Source: Yersinia rohdei ATCC 43380 (GTDB taxonomy: Bacteria; Pseudomonadota; Gammaproteobacteria; Enterobacterales; Enterobacteriaceae). From it: a stretch of 64,000 bases of DNA. This document shows positions 29,123-38,232 of the stretch, piece by piece (position 1 is the stretch's first letter; each line of letters begins with the position of its first letter). The translations under genes and the position numbers were made by a program. Under the pieces are notes generated by a model that had not been told where the DNA came from, ran no database searches, and was given only the letters and a program-made list of their open reading frames with translations. The stretch covers positions 62,001-126,000 of the forward strand of contig NZ_ACCD01000004.1 of NCBI RefSeq assembly GCF_000173775.1, in the 5' to 3' direction.

Positions 29123-29370
29123 GTTGGATTCGCACGCGATACAAGTGGATTAAAAAGGGATGGGTCAGTATACCCGTTGACCGTAAGATATACAGCCAGA
29201 ATCCGGTAAGATGCAAGAATCAGAGTGAATTTGTTGATTAAATAAGCCATTAATACCATGCCAACCCACCACGCGGCCCCATTTCCTTACCGGCAAAGTG
29301 TGAGTCTATGGGTTGCTAATCCCCGGTCAAACGGCGATCATCCTGCTCTATATCCCCTATTATTGGAGTC

Positions 29371-29949
29371 ATGAATATGGATTTACAACGCTGTGGCTGG
29401 GTCACATCCGATCCGCTTTATCTGGCCTATCATGATGAAGAATGGGGCGTTCCATGCACTGATAGCCAGGCGCTATTCGAGATGCTGTGTCTGGAAGGGC
29501 AACAAGCCGGGCTTTCATGGATAACCGTGCTGAAAAAACGCGAACATTACCGCAAGTGTTTTCATAATTTTGACCCACTGCGAGTGGCAAAAATGGGGCC
29601 AAAAGAGGTAGAAAAACTGGTGCTGGACAGTGGCATTATCCGCCATCGAGGGAAAATCCAGGCGATTATCACCAATGCACAGGCCTATCTGGCAATGGAG
29701 GCCAATGGAGAAGATTTTTCGCGCTTTATCTGGAGCTTTGTCGATGGAGAACCCAAAATTAATCATTGGTGGTGTACGAATGAAGCACCCACTACCACCC
29801 CAATCTCAGACGCCATGTCTAAGGCACTGAAAAAACGTGGATTTAAGTTTATTGGCTCCACTATTTGCTATGCTTATATGCAGGCCAGCGGCTTGGTGAA
29901 CGATCATCTGGCCAGCTGTTTCTGCCATCCAGATAATGCCGTGAAATGA
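29371..29949 (+). CDS. tag: 3-methyladenine DNA glycosylase I
   Basis: Constitutive base-excision repair enzyme removing 3-methyladenine. Residues RCGWVTSDPLYLAYHDEEWG carry the first Cys/His zinc ligands and NDHLASCFCH the C-terminal His/Cys pair. FEMLCLEGQQAGLSWITVL holds the catalytic region, and GIIRHRGKIQAII is the helix-hairpin-helix-like part. 192 residues against 187 in E. coli; the ATG at 29371 follows TTGGAG. It overlaps yiaC by 4 bp (ATGA), the same pairing as in E. coli. Confidence 0.97.
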   Translation: MNMDLQRCGWVTSDPLYLAYHDEEWGVPCTDSQALFEMLCLEGQQAGLSWITVLKKREHYRKCFHNFDPLRVAKMGPKEVEKLVLDSGIIRHRGKIQAIITNAQAYLAMEANGEDFSRFIWSFVDGEPKINHWWCTNEAPTTTPISDAMSKALKKRGFKFIGSTICYAYMQASGLVNDHLASCFCHPDNAVK

Positions 29950-30389
29950 TAAGAACCTATCAACCGAGCGATCTCGAGCCGCTGATGGCATTATGGCTAG
30001 CGAGTACGATTACCGCCCATCCTTTTATTGCTGAACAATACTGGCACGAGAGCGCCCCGTTAGTCCGAAATACCTATCTTCCGGCTGCGCGCACTTGGGT
30101 CTATTTACCGCAGGGAACACCACAAAATACGTTGGGCGGGTTTATCAGTATTATTGAAGAACAATGTGTAGGGGCGCTGTTTGTTGACCCTTCTTTTCTT
30201 GGGGTTGGGATTGGAAAAAGCTTGATGAACCATGCCCAGCGGCATTACCAGGCGCTGACACTGGAGGTATATCAAAAAAATCTCCGCGCCTATCATTTCT
30301 ATCGTAATCAAGGATTTTTTGTCGTAGGTCGAGCTTACAATGCAGAAACTCAAAATGTTATTTTGACCATGCAGTGGTTAAATGAATAA
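29946..30389 (+). CDS. yiaC: YiaC GNAT-family N-acetyltransferase
   Basis: Small 147-residue GNAT acetyltransferase; E. coli YiaC acetylates protein lysines and reduces motility when overproduced. The acetyl-CoA loop is in VDPSFLGVGIGKSLMNHAQ (motif A), followed by LEVYQKNLRAYHFYRNQGF (motif B). N-terminal MIRTYQPSDLEPLMALWL is typical. It is translationally coupled to tag by a 4-bp overlap. The specific substrate here is unproven. Confidence 0.92.
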   Translation: MIRTYQPSDLEPLMALWLASTITAHPFIAEQYWHESAPLVRNTYLPAARTWVYLPQGTPQNTLGGFISIIEEQCVGALFVDPSFLGVGIGKSLMNHAQRHYQALTLEVYQKNLRAYHFYRNQGFFVVGRAYNAETQNVILTMQWLNE

Positions 30390-30583
30390 TACCACTCCGC
30401 TCAACGTTAACTTTTTAGATAACTCCCACCATAAAATATGGCTTATTTTTACATAAGAGAATAAAAAACAAATAGAGAGATATTTAAAGACTTTATCCCT
30501 TCCCTATTTTCTATAGTGGAGGGTAAATCATGCCTATTTGCACTCATCTGAAAAATGAACCGCCTAAATAACCAGAGGCTATC
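30390..30583. other. A+T-rich gap with a 13-codon ORF
   Basis: Contains a 13-codon ORF, MPICTHLKNEPPK, at 30530-30571 with a strong GGAGGG 7-8 nt before its ATG, just before the broken exported-protein gene. It may be a leader peptide or the remnant of a gene start. Otherwise no feature is seen. Confidence 0.35.
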
Positions 30584-30948
30584 ATGCATAATAAATTAAG
30601 TTTATTAATACCAGCTCTATTTTTATTACCTATGGCACCATGTTAGCTCAAGATAAAATAACCCACCAAGAGACTCGAGCCCCAATGACTCCCCATAATA
30701 GAATTATTTATTCTGCTTGTATTGCAAGTGGCTCGCTAAAAATACATTTAGAGAATAATATCGCTAGATATTTATTCGTCATCGTCAAATTAGAGGGGCA
30801 GATTGCGCATATATTGGAAGCTATGAAATATGCGATTAATTCTGATCTGCAAGAAAGTCACTATTATCTGGCGAACTTTCTCACTAAACCCGAATTCATT
30901 ATTGATGCAGATGCACAAGGCAGTGTTCGCGGGGCGGGTGATAGTTAA
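30584..30948 (+). pseudogene. Small exported protein gene broken by a frameshift, unknown family
   Basis: ATG at 30584 follows CAGAGG and starts a clear signal-peptide-like sequence, MHNKLSLLIPALFLLPMAPC, then stops at TAG (30644-30646). The neighbouring frame, offset by one base, continues MLAQDKITHQETRAPMTP and runs to TAA at 30946-30948. The two would join into about 121 residues if one base were restored near 30635-30645. The second part has no recognised domain; it contains one Cys and an alternating helical pattern. It may be a real frameshift, a sequencing error, or a start at the ATG at 30640 with the signal peptide lost. Confidence 0.45.
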
Positions 30949-31586
30949 ACCGACACCAAATATACACAACGGCGGGAGCCGGAGAGTATATGCTCAGTTC
31001 GTTCTACAGGTGCCTGTAATACTTGACGGAAAACATCCAATTCCGCCCGACAAAAACCCTGACAAGTCGCTGCTGCGGCACAAATCGGGCAATGGTTTTC
31101 AATCAATAATATCGAACCATCGGCCTGAATTTGACTCTCAGCCATATAGCCTTCCTGTGAGCGAATAGCCACCAGCCGCTTCACCCGTTCATCAATACTA
31201 TTAGCCCCTTCCATTGCTAAACAATATTGTTCGCGAGTCTCATGCTCACGAGTATCAATCAGTACATTCAGCGCTTCTTCGCCCAATTTGGTGCGCACCA
31301 TGCGCAATAACTGCACCGTTAACTCGCCGTGAGTATCAGGAAAACGTGAATTTGCCGCCTCGGTCAGCTGCCAAAGCTGGATAGGCCGCCCAACGCCCTT
31401 GGTCTGTGCGACGGCAATAACTAACCCTTCTTTGGCTAATTTTACAAATTGTTGGCGGGCGGCTTCCCCGGTTGTTCCCAGGATTTTACCCGCCTCCGTA
31501 GCTTGTAATGGGCCGCGAGTCTTCAACAGCAACAGCAGATGTTCAGCAACAGACTGCGGCTGGCGGGCCGAACTATCGATTGTCAT
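30945..31586 (-). CDS. SufR-like metal/Fe-S-sensing transcriptional regulator
   Basis: 213-residue regulator with an N-terminal winged helix (about 12-70: GPLQATEAGKILGTTGEAAR, then LVIAVAQTKGVGRPIQLW) and a C-terminal sensor domain with clustered cysteines: CPICAAAATCQGFC and a final Cys in GSRRCVYLV. This spacing resembles the Cys ligands of the cyanobacterial SufR Fe-S sensor. The ATG at 31586 follows GGGGAAG; an earlier start near 31658 has no such support. It is divergent from an MFS exporter and likely controls it. An Fe-S or redox signal is inference from family resemblance. Confidence 0.8.
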   Translation of the reverse strand: MTIDSSARQPQSVAEHLLLLLKTRGPLQATEAGKILGTTGEAARQQFVKLAKEGLVIAVAQTKGVGRPIQLWQLTEAANSRFPDTHGELTVQLLRMVRTKLGEEALNVLIDTREHETREQYCLAMEGANSIDERVKRLVAIRSQEGYMAESQIQADGSILLIENHCPICAAAATCQGFCRAELDVFRQVLQAPVERTEHILSGSRRCVYLVSV

Positions 31587-31670
31587 ATCTTCCCCAGTAT
31601 CGTTAATGCTTTTTTTATTTTTTGACGAATGATTTCCAGCATAACATTTAACAAGCATATACTTGACTTA

Positions 31671-31683
31671 TTGTTAGTAACAA
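31671..31683. promoter_or_regulatory. Operator-like inverted repeat between regulator and MFS gene
   Basis: TTGTTA-G-TAACAA, perfect 6-bp arms, in the 184-bp gap between the SufR-like gene and the MFS transporter, about 85 bp upstream of each gene. Candidate binding site for the regulator. Confidence 0.45.
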
Positions 31684-31770
31684 GCCTAACTTATTCCAAG
31701 ATTTTCCTTGTTTAAATCTACCTTAGCCACAATCTCAACTCAATAACTTGATATTTGACAGGATGGAAAC

Positions 31771-33210
31771 GTGATAATGAATGATACAAGCCGATGGAGT
31801 GATTTGTTCTCCGGTAAAAATGCGGCTTTTGCCATTGCCCTGTCGGGTGGCGTGGTACTGCATGCCATCAATATCTACATCGCCACCACCATTTTACCCT
31901 CTGTGGTGCTGGAGATTAATGGCCTGAATCTGTATGCCTGGAATACCACTTTATTTGTTACCGCCTCCATTCTTGGCTCCGCCCTTTCGGCCCGTTTACT
32001 CAGTGGTTACGGCGCTCGTAGCGCGTATTTATTTGCCTCTCTGACATTTATGTTGGGCAGCGCCTTATGTGCTATGGCACCCAATATGCCCTTTATGTTG
32101 GTTGGCCGAACCGTGCAAGGTTTGGGAGGCGGTTTCCTGTTCGCCCTCTCTTACGCCATGATTAATCTGGTTTTTCCACAGTCACTCTGGCCAAGAGCAA
32201 TGGCCCTTATTTCAGGTATGTGGGGCGTTGCGACCTTAATTGGCCCCGCTGTTGGCGGTATATTTGCTGAAATGAACGCCTGGCGTTTTGCTTTCTGGAC
32301 ATTGCTGCCGGTGACATTGATTTACGCCATTTTTACCTGGCGAATTCTGCCCGCGGGCCGCTCCAGCACTGCGGTCACATCTGCATTGCCCATCACCCAA
32401 TTAGTGTTATTAACCGCCATTGTCCTGACTATTTCAGCCAGCAGCATTGCCAGCAGCGGGCTGATAAATTTAGTGGGCATGGTGTTGGCCATATTGTTGC
32501 TGTTGCTATTATTGCGCATTGAATCGCGCGCGACCTCGCGCTTACTGCCCAAGGGGGCATTGCGCCTTAACTCCCCATTGGCGGCGCTCTATATCACCAT
32601 TTCGCTGTTAGCGATGGGGATCACCTGCGAAATTTTTGTCCCTTATTTCCTGCAAACCCTGCACGGGCAGTCGCCGCTGATTTCTGGTTATATTGCGGCC
32701 ACGATGGCGGCGGGCTGGACTATTTCTGAGGTGATGAGTGCTGGCTGGAAAAAATCGGGGGTGCGTTGGGCCATTATCAGCGGCCCCGTTATTGTACTGG
32801 TGGGCATAGCGGCACTGGCCTTCTTTATGCCGACAACCTCACTGGGCAGTTGGCAGTCGATGGCACCTATCGCCATTGCTCTGACATTGGTCGGATTTGG
32901 GATTGGTTTTGGCTGGCCGCACCTGTTAACCCGCATTTTGCAAGTCGCGGCAGAAGAAGATAAAGACATTGCCGGGGCGTCGATTACTACGGTTCAGATG
33001 TTTGCTACCGCAGTGGGAGCAGCAATCGCCGGTATGGTGGCCAACCTCTCGGGGCTCAATTCCCCTGGCGGCGTTGCAGGGGCGGAAAACACCGCCCACT
33101 GGCTCTTTACCCTGTATACCATTGCCCCTGCGCTGGCGATTATAACCGCGCTACGTTGTGCCGCCATCCGGTCATCAACCTTGTCAGCTGCCCGCACCGC
33201 CAGCAACTAA
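31771..33210 (+). CDS. MFS efflux transporter next to a SufR-like regulator
   Basis: Inner-membrane major facilitator exporter of 479 residues with about 14 hydrophobic segments, as in the DHA2 (EmrB/QacA) group. LSGYGARSAYLFASLTFMLG resembles motif A and GRTVQGLGGGFLFALSYAMI is the strongly conserved TM4 motif of drug exporters; ISGMWGVATLIGPAVGGIFA is motif C, the antiporter signature. It has no membrane-fusion partner gene nearby. A good terminator follows. Substrate unknown; the divergent Cys-rich regulator hints at a redox-active or metal-linked compound. Start may be the GTG at 31771 or the ATG at 31777. Confidence 0.88.
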   Translation: MIMNDTSRWSDLFSGKNAAFAIALSGGVVLHAINIYIATTILPSVVLEINGLNLYAWNTTLFVTASILGSALSARLLSGYGARSAYLFASLTFMLGSALCAMAPNMPFMLVGRTVQGLGGGFLFALSYAMINLVFPQSLWPRAMALISGMWGVATLIGPAVGGIFAEMNAWRFAFWTLLPVTLIYAIFTWRILPAGRSSTAVTSALPITQLVLLTAIVLTISASSIASSGLINLVGMVLAILLLLLLLRIESRATSRLLPKGALRLNSPLAALYITISLLAMGITCEIFVPYFLQTLHGQSPLISGYIAATMAAGWTISEVMSAGWKKSGVRWAIISGPVIVLVGIAALAFFMPTTSLGSWQSMAPIAIALTLVGFGIGFGWPHLLTRILQVAAEEDKDIAGASITTVQMFATAVGAAIAGMVANLSGLNSPGGVAGAENTAHWLFTLYTIAPALAIITALRCAAIRSSTLSAARTASN

Positions 33211-33227
33211 GCCCTCTAAACCACCAC

Positions 33228-33251
33228 ACCAACCTGTTACCGCAGGTTGGT
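33228..33251 (+). terminator. Terminator of the MFS gene
   Basis: ACCAACCTG-TTACCG-CAGGTTGGT, a perfect 9-bp stem followed by ATTTTC, 17 bp after the MFS stop. Confidence 0.75.
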
Positions 33252-33362
33252 ATTTTCATTCAAAGTAAAATGATGAGGATGATTAGCGCTTGATCCCACC
33301 GCTGGGGTAACTGTTATGCTGGTTTTAGAACTCACCGAGCCAAAATAACTGGAGTGTTTGTG

Positions 33363-34343
33363 ATGAAGCCTTCTATTCTGTTGTACAAAAGTATTCCCGC
33401 CGACCTGCATCAGCGCTTAGCACAGCATTTTACCGTGCACAGTTTTGAGGGCCTAACGCCGGATAATCAGCCCGAACTTTTATCGACTCTGCAACAGGCC
33501 GTGGGGCTTATCGGTTCTGGTGGCAAGATTGATCAGGACTTTTTGCAATTAGCGCCACAGCTGCGTGCCATTTCAACCATTTCTGTTGGTTATGATAATT
33601 TTGATGTGGCCGCCCTAAGCCAACGCGGTATTGCCTTGATGGACACGCCAACAGTGCTAACCGAGACCGTGGCAGACACCATGATGGCGCTGCTGCTTTC
33701 CACGGCCCGCCGGGTAGTGGAGCTGGCGGAGCGAGTCAAAGCTGGTGAATGGCAAGATAGCATCGGCGAGGACTGGTATGGTGTTGATGTTCATCATAAA
33801 ACCATCGGCATTCTCGGTATGGGCCGCATTGGTATGGCGCTGGCACAGCGAGCACATTTTGGTTTTAGTATGCCGGTGCTGTACACCAGCCGCCGACCCC
33901 ATGAAGAGGCTGAAAAACGTTTTGGGGCCCGCCGCTGCTCACTGGATACCTTGCTGGCCGAGGTTGATTTCCTCTGTATTACATTGCCGATGACCGAGCA
34001 GACTTACCATATGATTGGCCGCGAACAGTTGGCTAAAATGAAGTCCAGCGCCATTTTGATCAATGCAGGCCGTGGGCCGGTGGTCGATGAGCAGGCGCTG
34101 ATTGCCGCCCTGCAACAGGGTACTCTCCATGCCGCCGGGTTGGATGTCTTTGAACAAGAGCCGCTGTCGGTGAGTTCACCCTTACTTAAATTACCTAATG
34201 TGGTTGCCGTGCCGCATATTGGTTCCGCCACCCACGAAACGCGCTACAACATGGCGGCCTGTGCTGTCGATAACCTGATTGCAGCGCTGACCGGCACCGT
34301 AACAGAAAATTGTGTTAATCCGCAGGTATGGCAAAAATCCTAA
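33363..34343 (+). CDS. ghrB: Glyoxylate/hydroxypyruvate reductase B
   Basis: Cytosolic D-2-hydroxyacid dehydrogenase reducing glyoxylate, hydroxypyruvate and 2-ketogluconate with NADPH. The dinucleotide motif is [14 protein letters not shown]; the catalytic Arg is in [10 protein letters not shown]-side/[13 protein letters not shown] regions and the catalytic His in [12 protein letters not shown], with the family's [10 protein letters not shown] before it. The ATG at 33363 has GGAG 8 nt upstream and gives 326 residues (324 in E. coli). It stands in the same neighbourhood as yiaF and malS in E. coli. Confidence 0.95.
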   Translation: MKPSILLYKSIPADLHQRLAQHFTVHSFEGLTPDNQPELLSTLQQAVGLIGSGGKIDQDFLQLAPQLRAISTISVGYDNFDVAALSQRGIALMDTPTVLTETVADTMMALLLSTARRVVELAERVKAGEWQDSIGEDWYGVDVHHKTIGILGMGRIGMALAQRAHFGFSMPVLYTSRRPHEEAEKRFGARRCSLDTLLAEVDFLCITLPMTEQTYHMIGREQLAKMKSSAILINAGRGPVVDEQALIAALQQGTLHAAGLDVFEQEPLSVSSPLLKLPNVVAVPHIGSATHETRYNMAACAVDNLIAALTGTVTENCVNPQVWQKS

Positions 34344-34362
34344 GTTAAACCGCTAATGCGAC

Positions 34363-34380
34363 TGGCCTGTTCGCAGGCCA
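34363..34380 (+). terminator. Hairpin after ghrB
   Basis: TGGCCTG-TTCG-CAGGCCA, a 7-bp stem with a stable UUCG tetraloop, 20 bp after the ghrB stop; followed only by AAATCCTC, so a weak terminator. Confidence 0.5.
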
Positions 34381-34386
34381 AAATCC

Positions 34387-34432
34387 TCTCATCCACCGCC
34401 CTCCTCCCTCTAAAACTTAGCGAGGGATGAGG
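34387..34432. promoter_or_regulatory. MalT boxes upstream of malS
   Basis: Against the MalT box GGGGA(T/G)GAGG: AGGGATGAGG on the plus strand at 34423-34432 matches 9/10; AGGGAGGAGG on the minus strand at 34399-34408 matches 9/10; GTGGATGAGA on the minus strand at 34387-34396 matches 8/10. A TATTTAT -10-like word lies about 25 bp past the proximal box. This places malS in the maltose regulon. Confidence 0.75.
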
Positions 34433-34504
34433 TCGTTTTTTCGCCAATCGGCACACTGCTATTTATCAGTCTTTATCCATTCTCAGCCCCAAGGACGATA
34501 TGTC

Positions 34505-36574
34505 ATGAAATCTCATGTCAGCCTCCCATTGCTGCTGCTCCTCTCGCCGGCGGCGATGGCGAACTGGTCACTACAGCATTTCCCGGCGTTTTCCGAGCAA
34601 GATAGCGGTGTTTTTATTAGCAGCAGCCCACTGACCAAAGGGGAATATCCGCTGAGGTTTTATCAAGATAAACAATGCTGGCAGCCCAGCGGGCCTATCA
34701 AATTAAACCAGACATTTTCGCTGCAACCTTGCCAAAATCAGGCCGAGATCTCATGGCGACTATTTCGTGATGGCCAGTATCAGGTGCGCATTGATACCCG
34801 CAGCGGCACCCCAACCCTGCTCTTGAGTCTCAAAGAACCCAAGGCGCAAGCCGTCAGTGCCGTGGCTCATCTTTGTCAGCGCTGGGATGGCGAGCCGGTA
34901 ACCATTGATGTCAGTAATACCTTTGCTGATGGCGAACAGGTGCGGGATTTCTATTCCGGCCAAACGGCGCCAGTCTCTTTGGGTAAAATCACCCTGCAAC
35001 CGGCCCCTGAAAGCGGCGGATTATTGTTACTGGAATCAGCCCAAACCCAGCAAGCCGCGCCTTTCAGTTGGCAAAATGCCACGGTATATTTCGCCCTGAC
35101 CGATCGCTTCAATAATGGCAATCCAGCCAATGACCACAGCTATGGCCGTCATGGCGATGGAATGCAGGAAATCGGCACTTTTCACGGCGGCGATTTAGCC
35201 GGGCTAACTGAAAAACTGGATTATCTACAACAGCTTGGTGTCAATGCATTGTGGATAAGTTCGCCGCTGGAGCAAATACACGGCTGGGTGGGTGGCGGCA
35301 CCAAAGGCGATTTCCCCCATTATGCTTACCACGGCTATTATGGGCTGGATTGGACTCGGCTGGATGCCAACATGGGCACCGAGCAAGAGCTGCACACACT
35401 GGTTGAACAAGCCCATAAGCGCGGCATTCGCATTCTATTTGATGTGGTAATGAATCATGTCGGATATGCCACTCTGGCTGATATGCAAAGTTATCAGTTC
35501 GGGGCGCTGTATCTGCAAGGTGAGCCATTAGAAACCACACTGGGTAAAAATTGGAATGATTGGACACCCGGCCCAGGGCAAACCTGGCATAGTTTTAATG
35601 ATTACATCAACTTCAGTGATAAAAAAGCTTGGGATAACTGGTGGGGTAAAGCATGGATCCGCACCGATATTGGCGATTATGACGCCCCCGGCTATGACGA
35701 TTTGACCATGTCACTGGCTTTCCTGCCGGACATTAAAACCGAATCTACCCAACCCAGCGGCCTGCCGGTATTTTACCGCCACAAACCCGATACAGCGGCA
35801 CGGGAAATTGCCGGTGCCACCCCGCGTGATTACCTGACGCAATGGTTGAGCCAGTGGGTTCGCGATTACGGCATCGACGGTTTTCGTGTCGATACCGCCA
35901 AGCATGTTGAAAAGCCCGCTTGGCAACAGCTCAAGCAGCAAACCACCGCCGCACTGGCCGCCTGGAAAGCCGCTCATCCTGAACAGGCGCTGGATAACTT
36001 GCCCTTCTGGATGACCGGAGAGGCCTGGGGTCATGGCGTGATGAAAAGTGATTACTACCAAAATGGCTTTGACGCCATGATTAACTTTGATTTCCAAGAT
36101 CAAGCCAAACAAGCACTTACCTGCTTCTCATCCATTGATGGGACTTATCAGCAAATGGCTGACAAACTGCAAGATTTCAATGTGTTGAGCTATATCTCAT
36201 CTCACGATACTCGGTTATTTTTTAAAGATGATGCCCAACAATCTTTGGTCAAGCAGCAGCGGGCGGGCGATCTGCTGCTATTAGCACCCGGTGCGGTGCA
36301 AATCTTCTATGGCGATGAAAGCGGCCGTGAATTTGGCCCAACAGGCTCCGATCCCTTGCAAGGTACTCGGTCAGATATGAATTGGAGCGAGTTGACCGGC
36401 GCAAAAGGCGCGCTGCTGGCACATTGGCAAAAAATCAGCCAGTTCCGTGCTCGCCATCCTGCCATTGGTGCTGGAGTGCAAAAGTCGCAGCAAACTGCTG
36501 ATTATTATGCTTTTAGCCGCCAACACCAAGACGATAAAGTCTTGGTAGTTTGGGTCGGAGACAACCAAGAATAA
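34505..36574 (+). CDS. malS: MalS periplasmic alpha-amylase
   Basis: Secreted GH13 alpha-amylase cleaving maltodextrins in the periplasm. The ATG at 34505 (AAGGA upstream) starts a signal peptide, MKSHVSLPLLLLLSPAAMA, cleaved before NWSLQ. An N-terminal beta domain to about residue 175 is followed by the barrel with DVVMNHVGY, GFRVDTAKH (nucleophile Asp), GEAWGHG (acid Glu) and SSHDTR (transition-state Asp). It ends ...DDKVLVVWVGD like E. coli MalS; 689 against 676 residues. MalT boxes lie upstream and avtA follows, the E. coli order. Confidence 0.96.
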   Translation: MKSHVSLPLLLLLSPAAMANWSLQHFPAFSEQDSGVFISSSPLTKGEYPLRFYQDKQCWQPSGPIKLNQTFSLQPCQNQAEISWRLFRDGQYQVRIDTRSGTPTLLLSLKEPKAQAVSAVAHLCQRWDGEPVTIDVSNTFADGEQVRDFYSGQTAPVSLGKITLQPAPESGGLLLLESAQTQQAAPFSWQNATVYFALTDRFNNGNPANDHSYGRHGDGMQEIGTFHGGDLAGLTEKLDYLQQLGVNALWISSPLEQIHGWVGGGTKGDFPHYAYHGYYGLDWTRLDANMGTEQELHTLVEQAHKRGIRILFDVVMNHVGYATLADMQSYQFGALYLQGEPLETTLGKNWNDWTPGPGQTWHSFNDYINFSDKKAWDNWWGKAWIRTDIGDYDAPGYDDLTMSLAFLPDIKTESTQPSGLPVFYRHKPDTAAREIAGATPRDYLTQWLSQWVRDYGIDGFRVDTAKHVEKPAWQQLKQQTTAALAAWKAAHPEQALDNLPFWMTGEAWGHGVMKSDYYQNGFDAMINFDFQDQAKQALTCFSSIDGTYQQMADKLQDFNVLSYISSHDTRLFFKDDAQQSLVKQQRAGDLLLLAPGAVQIFYGDESGREFGPTGSDPLQGTRSDMNWSELTGAKGALLAHWQKISQFRARHPAIGAGVQKSQQTADYYAFSRQHQDDKVLVVWVGDNQE

Positions 36575-36833
36575 TTCGGCGCGACTGCTGACAACCTTGA
36601 TTGGAGAGGCAAGGTGCTGCATGGGGCGCAGGAGCGCCCCTGAGTGCCACCGCCCCGGCTCACACAGCACTGAAAATGTCGGTTTGCCATTAAACTCAAT
36701 TTAGTTAATTATGCTGCAATAAACATATTTCACGCTACTTTCACACGGCAGGAAGAAATCTTTCCGCATTGCGCCCGCTTTTATCTGCGAGTATGGTACT
36801 TGTTCACTTACGGATAACAATAAATTTTCATCT

Positions 36834-38087
36834 ATGAAGTTTTCACTTTTCGGCGACAAATTTACCCGCTACGCGGGCATAACCAGACTGATGGACGACC
36901 TCAATGACGGTCTGAGAACCCCAGGTTCTATCATGTTGGGCGGGGGCAATCCGGCCAAAATCCCAGAGATGGATGCTTACTTCCAGCAACTCTGTCAGGA
37001 GATGCTGGAACGCGGGCAACTGACTGAAGCGCTGTGTAATTATGACGGCCCACAGGGTAAAGATGTGCTGCTTAAGGCGCTGGCAAAAATGCTGCGTGAC
37101 GAGCTGGGTTGGCAAATTGAGCCACAGAATATTGCACTGACAAATGGTAGCCAAAGCGCATTTTTCTACTTATTTAATTTGTTTGCTGGCCGCTATGCGG
37201 ATGGCAGCCGCCGCCAAGTCTTATTCCCACTGGCACCTGAATACCTTGGTTACGCCGATGCCGGTCTGGATGAAGATTTATTCGTCTCTGCCAAACCCAA
37301 TATTGAGCTACTACCTGAGGGGCAATTCAAATATCACGTCGATTTTGAGCACCTTAATGTGACTGATGATATTGGTTTGATATGTGTGTCGCGCCCCACC
37401 AATCCGACCGGCAATGTCATTACTGACGAAGAGCTAATCCGCCTTGATACTATTGCTCAACAGCGTGATATTCCGCTATTGATTGATAATGCCTATGGCT
37501 TGCCCTTCCCCGGTATCATTTTTACCGATGCCACTCCCTTGTGGAATCCGAATATTATCTTGTGCATGAGCTTATCGAAGCTGGGCTTACCGGGTTCGCG
37601 CTGTGGAATTGTGATTGCCGATGAGAAAGTGATATCTGCCATCACCAATATGAATGGCATCATCAGCCTGTCGCCGGGCAGCATGGGGCCCGCAATGGCG
37701 GCTGAAATGATTGAGCGCGGTGATTTATTACGTTTATCCAACGAGGTAATCCGGCCCTTTTATTTTGAGCGGGTACAGCAAACAATTGCTATTCTGCGCA
37801 AATACTTACCGCCGGAACGCTGCTTAATCCACAAGCCCGAAGGGGCCATTTTCCTGTGGCTATGGTTTAAAGATTTGCCCATCAGCACTGAACTGCTTTA
37901 TCAGCGCCTGAAAAAACGCGGTGTATTGATGGTGCCGGGCCACTATTTCTTCCCTGGTCTGGGATATGACTGGCCACATACTCATCAATGCATGCGGATG
38001 AACTATGTGCCAGACCCCGAACAAATCGAAAAAGGCGTGGCTATTCTGGCTGAAGAGATTGAGTTGGCCTTCCAGGAAACGCAGTAA
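36834..38087 (+). CDS. avtA: Valine--pyruvate aminotransferase
   Basis: PLP-dependent class I aminotransferase that moves the amino group between valine and pyruvate, producing alanine. The PLP lysine is in CMSLSKLGLPGSRCG; NPTGNVI, DNAYGLPFPG and MLGGGNPAKIPEM are conserved. 417 residues, equal to E. coli. It follows malS with a 259-bp gap as in E. coli, probably with its own promoter, and an ERIC repeat lies immediately after it. Confidence 0.97.
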   Translation: MKFSLFGDKFTRYAGITRLMDDLNDGLRTPGSIMLGGGNPAKIPEMDAYFQQLCQEMLERGQLTEALCNYDGPQGKDVLLKALAKMLRDELGWQIEPQNIALTNGSQSAFFYLFNLFAGRYADGSRRQVLFPLAPEYLGYADAGLDEDLFVSAKPNIELLPEGQFKYHVDFEHLNVTDDIGLICVSRPTNPTGNVITDEELIRLDTIAQQRDIPLLIDNAYGLPFPGIIFTDATPLWNPNIILCMSLSKLGLPGSRCGIVIADEKVISAITNMNGIISLSPGSMGPAMAAEMIERGDLLRLSNEVIRPFYFERVQQTIAILRKYLPPERCLIHKPEGAIFLWLWFKDLPISTELLYQRLKKRGVLMVPGHYFFPGLGYDWPHTHQCMRMNYVPDPEQIEKGVAILAEEIELAFQETQ

Positions 38088-38108
38088 TTTTCTAACGAAA
38101 TAAAACCA

Positions 38109-38232
38109 TACCCAAAGGCATTGGAGTTGCAGGTAGGCAGCCAGCAAACACATCCCGATGAGCTTACACAAGTAAGTGATTCGGGTGGGTGCGTGCAGCT
38201 AACACCCCTGCAACTTCAAGGACGAAGGGTAG
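38109..38232 (-). repeat. ERIC repeat between avtA and yidE
   Basis: About 124 bp: TACCCAAAGGCATTGGAGTTG at one end, ACATCCCGATGAGCTTAC, the central CTTACACAAGTAAG, GTGATTCGGGTGGGTGCGTG, and CAACTTCAAGGACGAAGGGTA at the other end. It fills the gap between the convergent avtA and yidE genes and ends at the yidE stop codon, so it would be in the 3' ends of both transcripts. Confidence 0.9.
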
